From the NCBI GenBank assembly GCA_021325555.1, contig JAJPGY010000040.1, forward strand, positions 186,001 to 250,000: a DNA stretch of 64,000 bases. Reading direction: 5' to 3'. The notes beneath the pieces were generated by a model that was not told the origin of the DNA, did not search any database, and worked only from the letters and a program-made list of their open reading frames with translations. The DNA comes from Pseudomonadota bacterium (lineage in GTDB: Bacteria > Cyanobacteriota > Vampirovibrionia > Obscuribacterales > Obscuribacteraceae). The position numbers and the translations under genes were made by a program. Each line of letters opens with the position of its first letter. The stretch's first letter is position 1. This document shows positions 16,983 to 26,301 of this stretch, in pieces.

Positions 16983-17101
16983 CCTCTTCCCCGTTATTGC
17001 CGCCCGTCCACGGTAGATTCTACAGCCATTCGAGGGGCAATTGGAGAATCCGGCCAATTATCGCATTTACGGGGACGCGCGGGCTCAACCACGCGTGAGG
17101 A

Positions 17102-17107
17102 TATAAT
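17102..17107 (+). promoter_or_regulatory. Probable -10 element for the flavoprotein gene
   Basis: A perfect TATAAT lies 38 bases before the GTG start at 17146. No good -35 is seen at 16-18 bases upstream, so an activator may be needed. Confidence 0.4.
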
Positions 17108-17145
17108 GAGGCGCAGGAAGAGCCGGTAAGCCACGAGGAAATGCC

Positions 17146-18702
17146 GTGCCGTCACGAGCACCGAGCAGCCGACGTCAGTTTTTAAAAACGCTCGCCATGC
17201 TGATGGCGTCCGCCGCCGGTGGTTATACCGGGAGCGGAATCCCCGGGGCCCCCCCCGCTTCAGCGGGCACGCAAAGAAAATACCGCCTCGCCCCCTGGAC
17301 AGGCGACGATTACACGCTGGGGCACAGAATGAGGGCTGGGGACATCCCGCCGCTGCCCCGGTCATCTGAGCGGCGCGTGGACTTTGTCATCATAGGCGGT
17401 GGCATGGCCGGCCTCGCCTCGGCCTATTTTCTGCGCGATCATGACTTTCTGCTTCTCGAGCAATACGCCGAGCTCGGCGGCCAGTCCCGCGGCAAGTCCT
17501 ATCGAGGTCTCGACTATTCGCTGGGCGCAGCCTACATGGGCTCCAGCGACGGCATCTACGGGGAACTGTTCGCGGACCTGGGCCTGAAGCCAGTCGAGCT
17601 GCCGGACACGAAGAATTCCTGGTACCGGGAAGGACGATGGTTTCCCGGAGTGCGCGGCGCCGACCAGGACATCCTCTACAAAAGCTTCGCTCGCTTGATC
17701 GCGCAGTGCAAGCCGGTCTGGAAGCTGATGCCGAACGGCGAGCTGGAGCTGCCTGTCCAGGGGCCCGACCTGGAGCGGCTCGACATGCAGCCGTTCTCAG
17801 CTCACCTCGAGGGATACGATCCGAAGTTCGTCGCCCTCGTGGACAGCATCTGCAAGTCTTCGTGCTGCGGCACGACAAGCGAGCTTTCCGCCCTGGCGGG
17901 GTTCTATCTCATGCAGGATCTGGTCAGCCCCAGCTACGTCTTCGAGGGCGGGAACCCGGCACTGGCAAGAGCGCTGGCTTCGCGGATCGAGGAAAGCGGG
18001 CGCAGGCGGTGCCTGACCGGGACTTTCGTCTGGAACGTCTCCCTGCGCAGCGGCGGCGCGTCGGTGGATTACAGCACCGCGGACGGCGCCATGCATCGCG
18101 TCGAGTGCCGGAAGGTGATCGTCACCGCACCGCCCCTGGTGACAGGACGGATCATACCGGATCTCGACGACAAAGCCAAAGCGGTTTTGCTGTGGTTCAA
18201 GTACGGGTCTTATCTTGTCGCAAACTTCTGCATGCCGAAGAAAATCTTCGACGGAGCGTACGACAACTGGGTGGGCTCCCCGTTTACCTTCGCCGACGCC
18301 GTGGTCGCCGAGACGCCTTACATCGCCACCGGCTCCTACAAGAAGATGATGGGCTCCGTTCTCACCGTGTACCAGCCGTATTCCGCGCGCTCGACCGGCC
18401 GCGAGATCCTCTACGAGGGCAACCGCGAGGAGCTGGCTGGCGAGCTAATCGAGCAGCTTTCGCGGCTCGTCGAGCAGTTTCAAAACAATCTGGATGAGGT
18501 CGTCCTCACCCGCTGGGGGCACGCGATGGTCGTCGCCCAGCCGGGTATGTTCGCCAAGCTGACCAGGCTGCTGGCGCTGGACACCGACCCGCTGCTGCTC
18601 GCTCATAACAGCATGCGCGGGGTGCCTTCAGCCGAATCAGCCATTCAAGCCGGCCGTCTGGCCGCGCAGCGGTGCCTGGGCATTCACCGCAAGACCGGCT
18701 GA
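17146..18702 (+). CDS. Tat-exported FAD-dependent oxidoreductase (flavin amine oxidase-like)
   Basis: A 518-residue protein opening with a twin-arginine signal (SSRRQFLKTLAML, Arg9-Arg10), so it is probably folded with FAD and exported by Tat. The FAD-binding Rossmann motif GGGMAGLASAYFL starts near residue 84, followed by LLEQYAELGGQSRG, as in amine oxidase/phytoene-desaturase flavoproteins. The C-terminal GVPSAESAIQAGRLAAQR matches the second FAD-contact motif of the family. The GTG start has GAGGAA five bases upstream; no ATG fits the Tat signal. Substrate unknown. The pseudokinase gene follows after 14 bp, suggesting co-transcription. Confidence 0.85.
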   Translation: MPSRAPSSRRQFLKTLAMLMASAAGGYTGSGIPGAPPASAGTQRKYRLAPWTGDDYTLGHRMRAGDIPPLPRSSERRVDFVIIGGGMAGLASAYFLRDHDFLLLEQYAELGGQSRGKSYRGLDYSLGAAYMGSSDGIYGELFADLGLKPVELPDTKNSWYREGRWFPGVRGADQDILYKSFARLIAQCKPVWKLMPNGELELPVQGPDLERLDMQPFSAHLEGYDPKFVALVDSICKSSCCGTTSELSALAGFYLMQDLVSPSYVFEGGNPALARALASRIEESGRRRCLTGTFVWNVSLRSGGASVDYSTADGAMHRVECRKVIVTAPPLVTGRIIPDLDDKAKAVLLWFKYGSYLVANFCMPKKIFDGAYDNWVGSPFTFADAVVAETPYIATGSYKKMMGSVLTVYQPYSARSTGREILYEGNREELAGELIEQLSRLVEQFQNNLDEVVLTRWGHAMVVAQPGMFAKLTRLLALDTDPLLLAHNSMRGVPSAESAIQAGRLAAQRCLGIHRKTG

Positions 18703-18716
18703 GCGGGCAGGGCGCA

Positions 18717-20597
18717 ATGCAGGATTCACTGGTAGGCACCATCCTCGATAACCGATACGAGATCCTGTCCTTGCTGGGAGAAGGGGGGATGGGGGCGGTC
18801 TACAAGGCCAGGCACACTTTGATGCAGCGCCTGGTGGCCATCCGGTTGCTCCGATCATCCCCGGAGGAGAGCGCGGTAACGCCGGAGGCTTTCCGCACGC
18901 AGGCGGCCGCCGTTTGCGCCCTCAGTCACCCCAACATTGTCGCCGTCCACGACTTCGGCACGTCGGAGCAAGGACAACCGTATCTGGCCATGGACTACGT
19001 AAAGGGGTCGACCCTGGCCGAGAGGATACGGGTCAACGGGCCCCTGCCCGTGGAGCGGGCCCTGCCCATGTTCCTTCAGATAAGCGGCGCGCTGGCCTAC
19101 GCTCACAGGAAGGGGGTGGCGCACGGCAACTTGTGGTCGGGCAATGTCATGCTCGCCGACAGCGACCCCTGTCCCGGCTTCGTCCGGATCGCCGACTTCG
19201 GCCTGGCAAGCGCGCAGGCTGACGCTGGTGCGGACATTTACGCGCTCGGCTGCATCATGCAGGAGACGCTGACAGGCACGGCGCCGGGGCTGGAGACGCC
19301 CTCCATGTCTCCGCCCCGGGAGAAAGTCGAGCCGCCGGCGCTGAAAGAGATCATAAGCCGGGCGCTCGCCCCGAGCGCTCAGGATCGCTATCAATCCATG
19401 GACTATCTGGCCTCGGCCCTCGAGACCTTGGGCGGTAAACTCACGGACAAATTCGAAATCCGCCCGGGCGTTTCTCGTCGGGGCGGGGCTGCGGGGCGGG
19501 AGCGGGCCAAAGCAATCTGGGCGGCATCCGCAGCGATGGCGCTGGTGGTGATCGTGTCAGGGCTTGCCTGGTTTTGGCTCACCGGAACGTTGAAAGGACA
19601 GATTGCCGGCCGGGAGCTCTCGCTCAGGGTCTACGGCGTGCTCTCATCCGGCGACAACGCCAGGGCCACGGCCATTCTGGAAGACCTCACCGCCAGGTAT
19701 ACCGCCGACCATGATCTCAACAACGCCATTCGCTGTTGCCGGGAATTGATCCCGTTGTTGTACGACAGCGATCTGCCCACACGGGAGCGGCTGGCGTCAG
19801 TTCACGAAAGGCTGGCTCTCCTCTACCTGGCGCGCGGCGACCGCCCGAGAGCCCTGGCAGCCATCGATCAAGCATACGCGACCGCAAACGCGGTGGTCAG
19901 CGAGCTCTATTTGACCCATAAGGTTGCCGCGGCCCGCGGTCCTGCGGAGTCTTTGCTTAAGGCCGCCGATCAACTGCTGGCGCCGGATGACCCGAGATTG
20001 AGTCAGGCATGCCGCTGGCTCGGTGATGCCTACATGGACAGCCAGCAGTGGCAGAAGGCGGAGGCGCCTTACCGGCGGGTCGTCAACATTGGCGACAGGG
20101 ACCTGCAAGCCGGGCAGATCGGCAAGCACGTAGCAAGCAACGATCTGTTCTTCTCCTACTACGGTTACGCCGGTCTGCGCCGGCAGCAAAAGAGATACGG
20201 CGAGGCGGAAGCTTTGCTGAAAAAGGCAATTGCCGCCGCGAGGAGCGAGCAGTACATATCGGGGTGGCGGTTTGCAGCGTATCAAGAGCTCGCCGGAGTG
20301 TATCGGGACGCGGGAAGGGACGATGACGTCTTGGCCACCTACCAGCAGTGCCTGGACGACGCTCAGCAGGTTGCCGGGCTCACGAATGCGGAGTACTGCG
20401 CAATCAAAAGATGGATTGCTGGTTATTATTTCCGCCGGGGCAGATTCCCATTGGCGGAGCGCTGTTACAAGCAGGCGATGGCCAACGCGAGCCGCACCGG
20501 CGTGGAGCTGGAGCCCGCTTTCTACGATGAATACAAGCGATGCCTGCAGGCCGAGGGAAAGACTTCCGAGCTGGAGAAAATTGAGGCGCGCCCTTAG
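18717..20597 (+). CDS. Membrane-anchored serine/threonine pseudokinase with extracytoplasmic TPR domain
   Basis: A 626-residue protein. Residues about 13-240 have the Hanks kinase fold with a good glycine loop (GEGGMGAVYKA), but catalytic residues are altered. The VAIK lysine is Arg43, the HRD motif is His-Gly-Asn (136-138), and the following lysine is Trp140. The segment after DFG (160-162) runs almost directly into DIYALG, so the activation loop and APE motif are missing. A membrane helix lies at about 268-291. The remaining residues, to 626, are TPR-like helices (YGEAEALLKKAIAAA). Phosphotransfer is unlikely; nucleotide binding or scaffolding is inferred. The ATG at 18717 has GGGCAGGG upstream. 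It ends one base from the convergent M16 stop codon. Confidence 0.85.
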   Translation: MQDSLVGTILDNRYEILSLLGEGGMGAVYKARHTLMQRLVAIRLLRSSPEESAVTPEAFRTQAAAVCALSHPNIVAVHDFGTSEQGQPYLAMDYVKGSTLAERIRVNGPLPVERALPMFLQISGALAYAHRKGVAHGNLWSGNVMLADSDPCPGFVRIADFGLASAQADAGADIYALGCIMQETLTGTAPGLETPSMSPPREKVEPPALKEIISRALAPSAQDRYQSMDYLASALETLGGKLTDKFEIRPGVSRRGGAAGRERAKAIWAASAAMALVVIVSGLAWFWLTGTLKGQIAGRELSLRVYGVLSSGDNARATAILEDLTARYTADHDLNNAIRCCRELIPLLYDSDLPTRERLASVHERLALLYLARGDRPRALAAIDQAYATANAVVSELYLTHKVAAARGPAESLLKAADQLLAPDDPRLSQACRWLGDAYMDSQQWQKAEAPYRRVVNIGDRDLQAGQIGKHVASNDLFFSYYGYAGLRRQQKRYGEAEALLKKAIAAARSEQYISGWRFAAYQELAGVYRDAGRDDDVLATYQQCLDDAQQVAGLTNAEYCAIKRWIAGYYFRRGRFPLAERCYKQAMANASRTGVELEPAFYDEYKRCLQAEGKTSELEKIEARP

Positions 20598-20598
20598 G

Positions 20599-22104
20599 CT
20601 ATGACCTGGACTTTTCCGGAGCTTCAGCGCTCTCAACCGGCTTGCCGTCCGCGTTGAAGACGGAGACCGGCGCGAAATACCGCAGCTCACTGTCTATCTT
20701 TTTCGCGTCACCGACCACCACTATGGTCAGGTTGTCGGCATCGATGTGCTCGCGAGCTACCCGGCGCACGTCATCGAGCGTGACCGCCATGATCTTGCCG
20801 GTATAGGTCTCCAGATAATCGGCAGGAAGATCGTGGAGTTGAACCTCGAGAAGCCTCTGGGCAAGCCCGGCCTGGGTCTCCAGGCCGAGGGCGAAGGCGC
20901 CGGCGAGATACGTCTTGGCGTCTTGCAGCTCTTTGTCGGTCACCTTCAGGTTGCGGAGCTTCTCGAGCTCGTAGAGGAACTCCTGCAGGGAAGGGCCGGT
21001 CACCTCGGTGCGCACCTCGGCCTCGGCCGAGAAGGCGCCGGGCTGCTTGCGGGCGGCAAAGCTGCTGTAAGCACCGTAGGTGTAACCTTTCTGCTCCCGG
21101 ATGTTGAGGAAGAGCCTGGAGTGCGCGGCACCGCCCAGGATCTGGTTGCACACCATCATCGGGAAATAGTCGGGATCCTTCTTGCTTATAGCCACGTTGC
21201 CGAGCCGGATCGAGGACTGCACGGAACCCGGACGATCGACGACGTAGATGCGCCGGCCGTGATACTCGGGAACGGGCGGGTACTTCACGGCAGCAATCGA
21301 GCCCGGCTTCCAGGCGCCGAAATCCCTGGCTATCTGCTCCTGGATCTTCGCCTTCTCGAAGTCCCCGACCACGATCAAAACCGCGTTGTTGGGAAGGTAG
21401 TTCCTGCTGTGGAACTCCTGCAGATCCTTGCGAGTGATGCGCTCGACATTCTCCGGCGACGGCGCCGTCACGCTGTAGGGGTGCGTGCCGAAAACCACCT
21501 TGTTGAAACGCTCGTCCTGCAGGAAATCGGGCTGACTCCTCTTCATCACCAGCTCCTGAATCAGGTTCGTCTTCTTGAGCTTCAACTCGTCGTCCGGGAA
21601 GGAGGGATTGAGCACCACATCCGACACCACATCCAGCAGGCGATCCGTATATTTCGACAGCGCCGAGCCTGCGACCAGCGTAAAGTCATAATCGGAGCCG
21701 CCCTGCAAGCCGCCGCCGATGAAGTCGATCTCCTCGGCGATCTGCTTGCTGGTTCGCCTGGCCGTCCCTTCCGTGATCATGTCGGCGGTCATCGACGAAA
21801 CCCCGAGCAAACCCTCCGGCTCTTGCGAGGACCCGGCTTTGATGCCCAGGTTGAGCGTAATGAAGGGCACCCGGTGGTCCTCGACGAGCTGAACGGTCAG
21901 GCCGTTGTCCAGCTTGTAGGTGGTGATCGGCGGCAGCTTATAGGGGCGCGGCGGCGGGAGCTGCGGCGGGTTCTTGCGCCACGACTCAGTTGTTTCTCTT
22001 TCTTTCGTTTCGGCTGCGGCGGGGGAAGTTGTAGCTGTCATGATGTATGCAAACGCTCCTAGAAACAGAACCAGTGGCAACCAACGTTCAAGATAAAGCC
22101 TCAT
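20599..22104 (-). CDS. M16 peptidase-like protein lacking the zinc site (non-catalytic partner)
   Basis: A 501-residue secreted protein with an N-terminal signal (LPLVLFLGAFAYIMTATT) and both M16 (pitrilysin/insulinase) half-domains. Where active members have HxxEH, this protein reads GVSSMTADMITEGT, so it cannot bind catalytic zinc there. M16B enzymes often work as pairs of one catalytic and one inactive chain, and the catalytic partner is immediately upstream in the same operon (12-bp gap). A strong ribosome-binding site (AGAGGTGGGG) precedes the ATG. It probably shapes the substrate chamber of a periplasmic peptidase. Confidence 0.88.
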   Translation of the reverse strand: MRLYLERWLPLVLFLGAFAYIMTATTSPAAAETKERETTESWRKNPPQLPPPRPYKLPPITTYKLDNGLTVQLVEDHRVPFITLNLGIKAGSSQEPEGLLGVSSMTADMITEGTARRTSKQIAEEIDFIGGGLQGGSDYDFTLVAGSALSKYTDRLLDVVSDVVLNPSFPDDELKLKKTNLIQELVMKRSQPDFLQDERFNKVVFGTHPYSVTAPSPENVERITRKDLQEFHSRNYLPNNAVLIVVGDFEKAKIQEQIARDFGAWKPGSIAAVKYPPVPEYHGRRIYVVDRPGSVQSSIRLGNVAISKKDPDYFPMMVCNQILGGAAHSRLFLNIREQKGYTYGAYSSFAARKQPGAFSAEAEVRTEVTGPSLQEFLYELEKLRNLKVTDKELQDAKTYLAGAFALGLETQAGLAQRLLEVQLHDLPADYLETYTGKIMAVTLDDVRRVAREHIDADNLTIVVVGDAKKIDSELRYFAPVSVFNADGKPVESAEAPEKSRS

Positions 22105-22116
22105 ATCGCCCCACCT

Positions 22117-23517
22117 CTACCTGGTCAGGACAGGCGCCGGCGAAGCCTCGGCCTTAGCCGGCACCGGCTCGACGTCGACTACGGTTACCCCGTCGTGCGT
22201 GAAGTACTTTCTGGCCACCCGCTGAATGTCTTCCGGCGTGACCTCCATGTACTTGCGCAGATCCTCGTCAATCAGCCGGGGATTGCCGTAAAAGAGCCCG
22301 TACTCGGCGAGCAGCTCCGCCCGCCCCAGACTGCGTTGCAGGCTCTGGGCGCTGCCGGCCGCGAAATAGCCCCGCAGCACCTGGTTCTTCGCCTTCTCAA
22401 GCTCGGTGGCGCTGATCGGCTCCTTCTTCAACTTCTCGATCTCGTCCCAGAAAATCTCGCGCACCTTCTCGGCCGTGTTGCCCGGCTTGTAGATGACAAA
22501 TGCCTCGAAGGCCGCCGGCCCGCGCCGCTCATCCAGACCGGCGTCTGCGCGCAGGGCCACCTGATCGCCCTTCACCATGCGCTGATAGAGCCTCGAGGAG
22601 TCGCCGGTGGACAGGATCTTCTCGATGACCGTCATGGCATAGGAGTCCGGATCGCGGCGACCGGGCGCTTTCCAGCCCAGCCAGAAGGCGGGCAGCTGCG
22701 CGTGCCTGTCGGGCACTTTCTCGTATTTCGCCTTCTTCTGCTCCGGCTCGGAGACATCCGGGACGCTGGGTCTGGCAGCCGCCGGAATGGTGCCGAAGTA
22801 TTTCTCCACCAGCTTGTGCAAGGCGGGGGCGTCGATATCCCCGGCGATGGCCATGACCGCGTTGTCGGGCGCGTAGTATGTCTTGAAGAACTTGCGGACA
22901 TCGTCCACCGAAGATGCCTCCAGGTCCTCGAAAGAGCCGATCACCGGGTGGGCATTGGCCCAGTTGTCAAAGAGCAGCTCCTCGAACTTGAGCGCGGCCG
23001 GGGTGTAAGGCTGGTTGTCGATCCGCGATCTCTTCTCCTCCTTGACCGTCTCAAGCTGGTTCTTGAAGTTCTCCTCCGTCACCTTGAGCGAGCGCATGCG
23101 ATCGGATTCCAGCCAGAGCGCCAGCTCAATCTGATTCGACGGCAGCTTGTCGTAATAATTTGTGAAGTCGTTGTGGGTGGAGGCGTTAAGCGAGCCGCCG
23201 GCGCTTTCCACGTATTTGAAGTGCTCGGTCTTGCCGACGTTCTCCGAGCCCTCGAACATCATGTGCTCGAACAGGTGAGCGAAACCGGACCGGCCTTTCT
23301 CCTCGTTGCGGGATCCCACGTCGTAGATGATCACCAATGCCGCCACCGGCACCGAGTGATCCTCGGAGAGGATGACACGCAGCCCGTTGGGCAGCGTGAA
23401 GTCCTCGGTCACCGGGATAAGGGGTGATTTCCATTCGGCAGCATTTGCGCTCATAGCAACTCCAAAGGTCAAAATCAGGGACAACAAGAAACGCCAGTTG
23501 TTACTCTTCGTCTTCAT
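22117..23517 (-). CDS. M16 family zinc metallopeptidase, catalytic subunit
   Basis: A 466-residue protein with signal peptide (WRFLLSLILTFGVAMSANA) and the inverted zinc-binding motif HLFEH at residues 81-85. A downstream glutamate lies in LETVKEEKR (about 160-161), the third zinc ligand at the expected distance. It probably degrades peptides in the periplasm together with the downstream inactive paralogue. The ATG at 23517 gives a clean signal sequence and has GGGAGC upstream; longer in-frame starts lack one. Its start overlaps the end of the small membrane-protein gene upstream. Confidence 0.9.
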   Translation of the reverse strand: MKTKSNNWRFLLSLILTFGVAMSANAAEWKSPLIPVTEDFTLPNGLRVILSEDHSVPVAALVIIYDVGSRNEEKGRSGFAHLFEHMMFEGSENVGKTEHFKYVESAGGSLNASTHNDFTNYYDKLPSNQIELALWLESDRMRSLKVTEENFKNQLETVKEEKRSRIDNQPYTPAALKFEELLFDNWANAHPVIGSFEDLEASSVDDVRKFFKTYYAPDNAVMAIAGDIDAPALHKLVEKYFGTIPAAARPSVPDVSEPEQKKAKYEKVPDRHAQLPAFWLGWKAPGRRDPDSYAMTVIEKILSTGDSSRLYQRMVKGDQVALRADAGLDERRGPAAFEAFVIYKPGNTAEKVREIFWDEIEKLKKEPISATELEKAKNQVLRGYFAAGSAQSLQRSLGRAELLAEYGLFYGNPRLIDEDLRKYMEVTPEDIQRVARKYFTHDGVTVVDVEPVPAKAEASPAPVLTR

Positions 23518-23689
23518 CGTCGGCTCCCAGTTGCACGGTCGACCAGAAAATGCCGACCACAAGGATAGACAGGATCGCCGCGCCAAGACAGATCTTGTAT
23601 GGTACCCCGAACCTATCCAGTACAGCATACACGGATACTGCCAGGACGAGGCCAAGCAGCGCAACGATCTGATGAACACTGACGCGCAT
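23501..23689 (-). CDS. Small two-helix membrane protein
   Basis: A 62-residue protein with two hydrophobic helices (IVALLGLVLAVSVYAVL and ICLGAAILSILVVGIFW) and a strongly acidic tail (GADDEDEE). Its 3' end overlaps the start of the M16 peptidase gene by 17 bases, and it begins 12 bases after the mtnP stop on the same strand. This position suggests a genuine, translationally linked operon member. I recognise no family. The ribosome-binding site is weak (AGAG). Confidence 0.6.
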   Translation of the reverse strand: MRVSVHQIVALLGLVLAVSVYAVLDRFGVPYKICLGAAILSILVVGIFWSTVQLGADDEDEE

Positions 23690-23701
23690 CTCTAATAATA
23701 A

Positions 23702-24505
23702 TTACGTGAACCGGGCGTGCTCGAGGGCGGCGGCGCAGGAGCAGGCTTCGCGCTTATCCGGCACCATCTCCAGAAGCTTGACCAGCATCTTCTGGAGCCT
23801 GCTTATGTTCTGTCCGAAGACCTTAACCACCTCGGCGTGCGAGACGGGCGCGACGTCGCCGACCAGGCCGGAGTCGTAGTCAGTGATAAGCGAGATGTTC
23901 ACGCAGCACATCTCCAGCTCGCGGGCCAGGTGCACCTCCGGGTACTGGGTCATGTTGATCACCTCCCAGCCCATGGAGGTGAACCACTTCGACTCGGACT
24001 TGGTTGAAAAACGCGGACCTTGAATGACAACCACCGTGCCGCGCCCGTGAATTTTTATCCCGCAGGCCTCGCCGGCATCGACCGCCAGCTTGCGCAGCTC
24101 CGGGCAGTACGGATCGGCAGCCGAGACATGGGTGGAGATTGGCCCGTCGTAAAACGTGTCGGGCCGCCCGCTGGTTCTGTCCACGTATTGATCGCAGATG
24201 ACAAAATCGCCGGGCCCGACCCCCGGTTGCAGGCTGCCGGCCGCGCACGGCGAGATGATGCGGGTCACCCCCAGCGACTTCATCGCCCACAGGTTGGCCC
24301 GGTAGTTGATCCGGTGCGGCGGGTGCTGGTGCTGTCCGCCGTGGCGGGGCAGAAAGGCCACCTTCTTGCCGCCCAGGCTGCCGAGCGTCAACCTGTCGCT
24401 TGGCGCCCCGTAAGGCGTCTCGACAGCCATCTCCTCAGCGTGGTCCAGGAGCTTGTAGAAGCCGGACCCGCCAAAAATCCCGATATCAGCCAGCGGTTTT
24501 TCCAC
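23702..24505 (-). CDS. mtnP: S-methyl-5'-thioadenosine phosphorylase (MtnP)
   Basis: A 267-residue trimeric purine nucleoside phosphorylase-family enzyme that cleaves methylthioadenosine with phosphate, salvaging adenine and methionine. Typical MTAP segments are IGIFGGSGFY at the phosphate site, LPRHGGQHQHPPHRINYRAN, NMTQYPEVHLAREL around the base/ribose site, and LITDYDSGL. The aspartate pattern in DYDSG favours 6-aminopurine substrates, though closely related enzymes use methylthioinosine. It leads the mtnP-small membrane protein-M16-M16 operon. Confidence 0.92.
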   Translation of the reverse strand: MEKPLADIGIFGGSGFYKLLDHAEEMAVETPYGAPSDRLTLGSLGGKKVAFLPRHGGQHQHPPHRINYRANLWAMKSLGVTRIISPCAAGSLQPGVGPGDFVICDQYVDRTSGRPDTFYDGPISTHVSAADPYCPELRKLAVDAGEACGIKIHGRGTVVVIQGPRFSTKSESKWFTSMGWEVINMTQYPEVHLARELEMCCVNISLITDYDSGLVGDVAPVSHAEVVKVFGQNISRLQKMLVKLLEMVPDKREACSCAAALEHARFT

Positions 24506-24864
24506 GGCAAATCAACCCCGCATTTCTACTGGAAGCGCTCCCCGCGCTCGTCCCCGACCACGCATATCGCGGGCGGCCGGTCCGAGGAGGGCGCTGTCCA
24601 TTATAAGCCGCCCGCCGGTCAGATAAATCCTTTCCGCTCGAGAACAGCGCCCCGCGCAGGGCGCTTAAATAAGAGCTTAACGGGTACAATGCTAAGGTCA
24701 CGATCACCGCGGCGCGAATCAGGATGAATTGCTATCATGGCAATCGATGAGGACGAGCGAGTCGAACCGCCGGGCGGGGAGCGCTCGTGATAATGGGTGA
24801 AACCGACGGAAGGGAACAACGAGGTCCGATATCGGGTCACCCGTAGTGAGGAGTCCTCGTCACA
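24506..24864. promoter_or_regulatory. Divergent intergenic region between mtnP and the S41 protease
   Basis: 359 bases, no gene seen. It holds a minus-strand TATAAT (complement of 24600-24605), usable for mtnP with a leader of about 90 bases, and a plus-strand TACAAT at 24685-24690, usable for the protease; neither has a strong -35. GTGAGGAGTCCTCGTCAC at about 24846-24863 is a near-palindrome overlapping the protease ribosome-binding site and could modulate its translation. Confidence 0.4.
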
Positions 24865-26208
24865 ATGGCTAAAAATATGTGGTGGAAACTTTTTCTTGCT
24901 GTCCCGGTCATCATAGCCGCCTCCATGGGGGGCACCAGCCTCGTCAATAAGGGCGACTGGCTGTCGTACAAGGTCCCCGAGCACAGGGTTTCGCAGCGAA
25001 TCTTCTCGGCGGCGCCGCTGGACCCGGATTACCTCTATCACCGCGTATGGCAGCTTATCCGCGAGGACTACTACGACCAGACGTTCGGCGGGCAGAGCTG
25101 GACGAGATGGGAGCACCGCTACGACGGCAAGCTGAAGACGCTGGACGACGCCCACAAGGCCATCGAGACGATGCTGGCCAGCCTGGGCGATCGCTACACG
25201 AGATTTCTGGATCGCGACGCCTTTGACGACGAGAAGCTGCAGATTGACGCCCACCTGTACGGGATCGGGGTGCAGATCGGGCTCGACAAGGCCCAGCGCA
25301 TCGTGGTCATAGCGCCGATCGAGGGCACGCCGGCCTCCAGGGCCGGGCTTTTGCCGGGCGACGAGATCGCCGAAATCAACGGCAAACCAACAAAGGGTCT
25401 TTCCGTGGAAGAAGCTGCCAAGCAGATCAAGGGCCCGATCAACACCCAGGTCGTTCTCACCCTGCTGCGCAACAAGCAGCACCTGAAGGTGCCGATCGTA
25501 AGGGCCGAGATCCCGATCCGCTCCGTTCAGACCGCCAAGGTAATCGACGGCGATATCGGCTACATCCGCCTGAGCAGCTTCATCTCCCAGCAGGCGAACA
25601 AGGAGATGCGGGACGCGCTTGGCAAGCTCTCCGCCGCCAAGGGTCTCATCCTGGATCTGCGGGACAATCCCGGCGGGCTGCTGACCAATGCCATAGACAT
25701 CTCCAACATGTTCCTGGACAGCGGCAACATCGTCTCCACGGTGGACCGCGACGGCTACAAGACGCCCGCCATGTCCGACTCTCATCCGATAAGCCACCAG
25801 CCGCTGGTGGTGCTGATCAACCAGGGCAGCGCCAGCGCCTCCGAGATTACAAGCGGCGCCCTGCGCGATAACGGCAGGGCGGAGCTGGTCGGGCAGCGAA
25901 CCTTCGGCAAGGGGCTGGTGCAGGGCATCAATCGCCTCGAGGACGGCTCCGGGGTCAACATCACGATCGCCAAGTACCTGACGCCCAACGACACGGACAT
26001 CAACAAGAAAGGGATAACGCCCGACGTGCCGGTCGATCTCACCGAGAAAGACTACAAGGACGGCAAGGGACCGTGGTGGCTGGATCCGGACGGGCCGACG
26101 GTGAAGCGGGCGCCGGAGGACCTTAAGGACATTCAGCTGCGCAAGGCGGTCGAGCTCCTCAAGAAGAAGCTCAACCAGCCGTCGGTGGCCATCGGCGTCA
26201 AGGGCTAG
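24865..26208 (+). CDS. S41 carboxy-terminal processing protease (CtpA-like) with PDZ domain
   Basis: A 447-residue exported serine protease. An N-terminal membrane anchor/signal (LFLAVPVIIAASMGG) is followed by a helical region. A PDZ domain (IGVQIGLDKAQRIVVIAPIEG with GLLPGDEIAEING) then leads into the S41 core. The catalytic dyad is visible as Ser324 in GSASASE and Lys349 in FGKG, with Gln353 at Lys+4. CtpA enzymes cleave proteins near their C-termini in the periplasm. The start follows GTGAGGAG. Confidence 0.92.
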   Translation: MAKNMWWKLFLAVPVIIAASMGGTSLVNKGDWLSYKVPEHRVSQRIFSAAPLDPDYLYHRVWQLIREDYYDQTFGGQSWTRWEHRYDGKLKTLDDAHKAIETMLASLGDRYTRFLDRDAFDDEKLQIDAHLYGIGVQIGLDKAQRIVVIAPIEGTPASRAGLLPGDEIAEINGKPTKGLSVEEAAKQIKGPINTQVVLTLLRNKQHLKVPIVRAEIPIRSVQTAKVIDGDIGYIRLSSFISQQANKEMRDALGKLSAAKGLILDLRDNPGGLLTNAIDISNMFLDSGNIVSTVDRDGYKTPAMSDSHPISHQPLVVLINQGSASASEITSGALRDNGRAELVGQRTFGKGLVQGINRLEDGSGVNITIAKYLTPNDTDINKKGITPDVPVDLTEKDYKDGKGPWWLDPDGPTVKRAPEDLKDIQLRKAVELLKKKLNQPSVAIGVKG

Positions 26209-26301
26209 CCCGGATGTTAATATGAGTCGGGGGCGCGGGGATGCGTTGTCATGCCCCGGGAGAGGCCGGGCGGCCGCTTCCGAAAGATTTGGGACTGCCG
26301 G

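Noticed and set aside
20746..22062. 438-codon plus-strand open frame opposite the M16-like gene
   Set aside because: Antisense to a recognisable M16 protein with signal peptide; no domain features.
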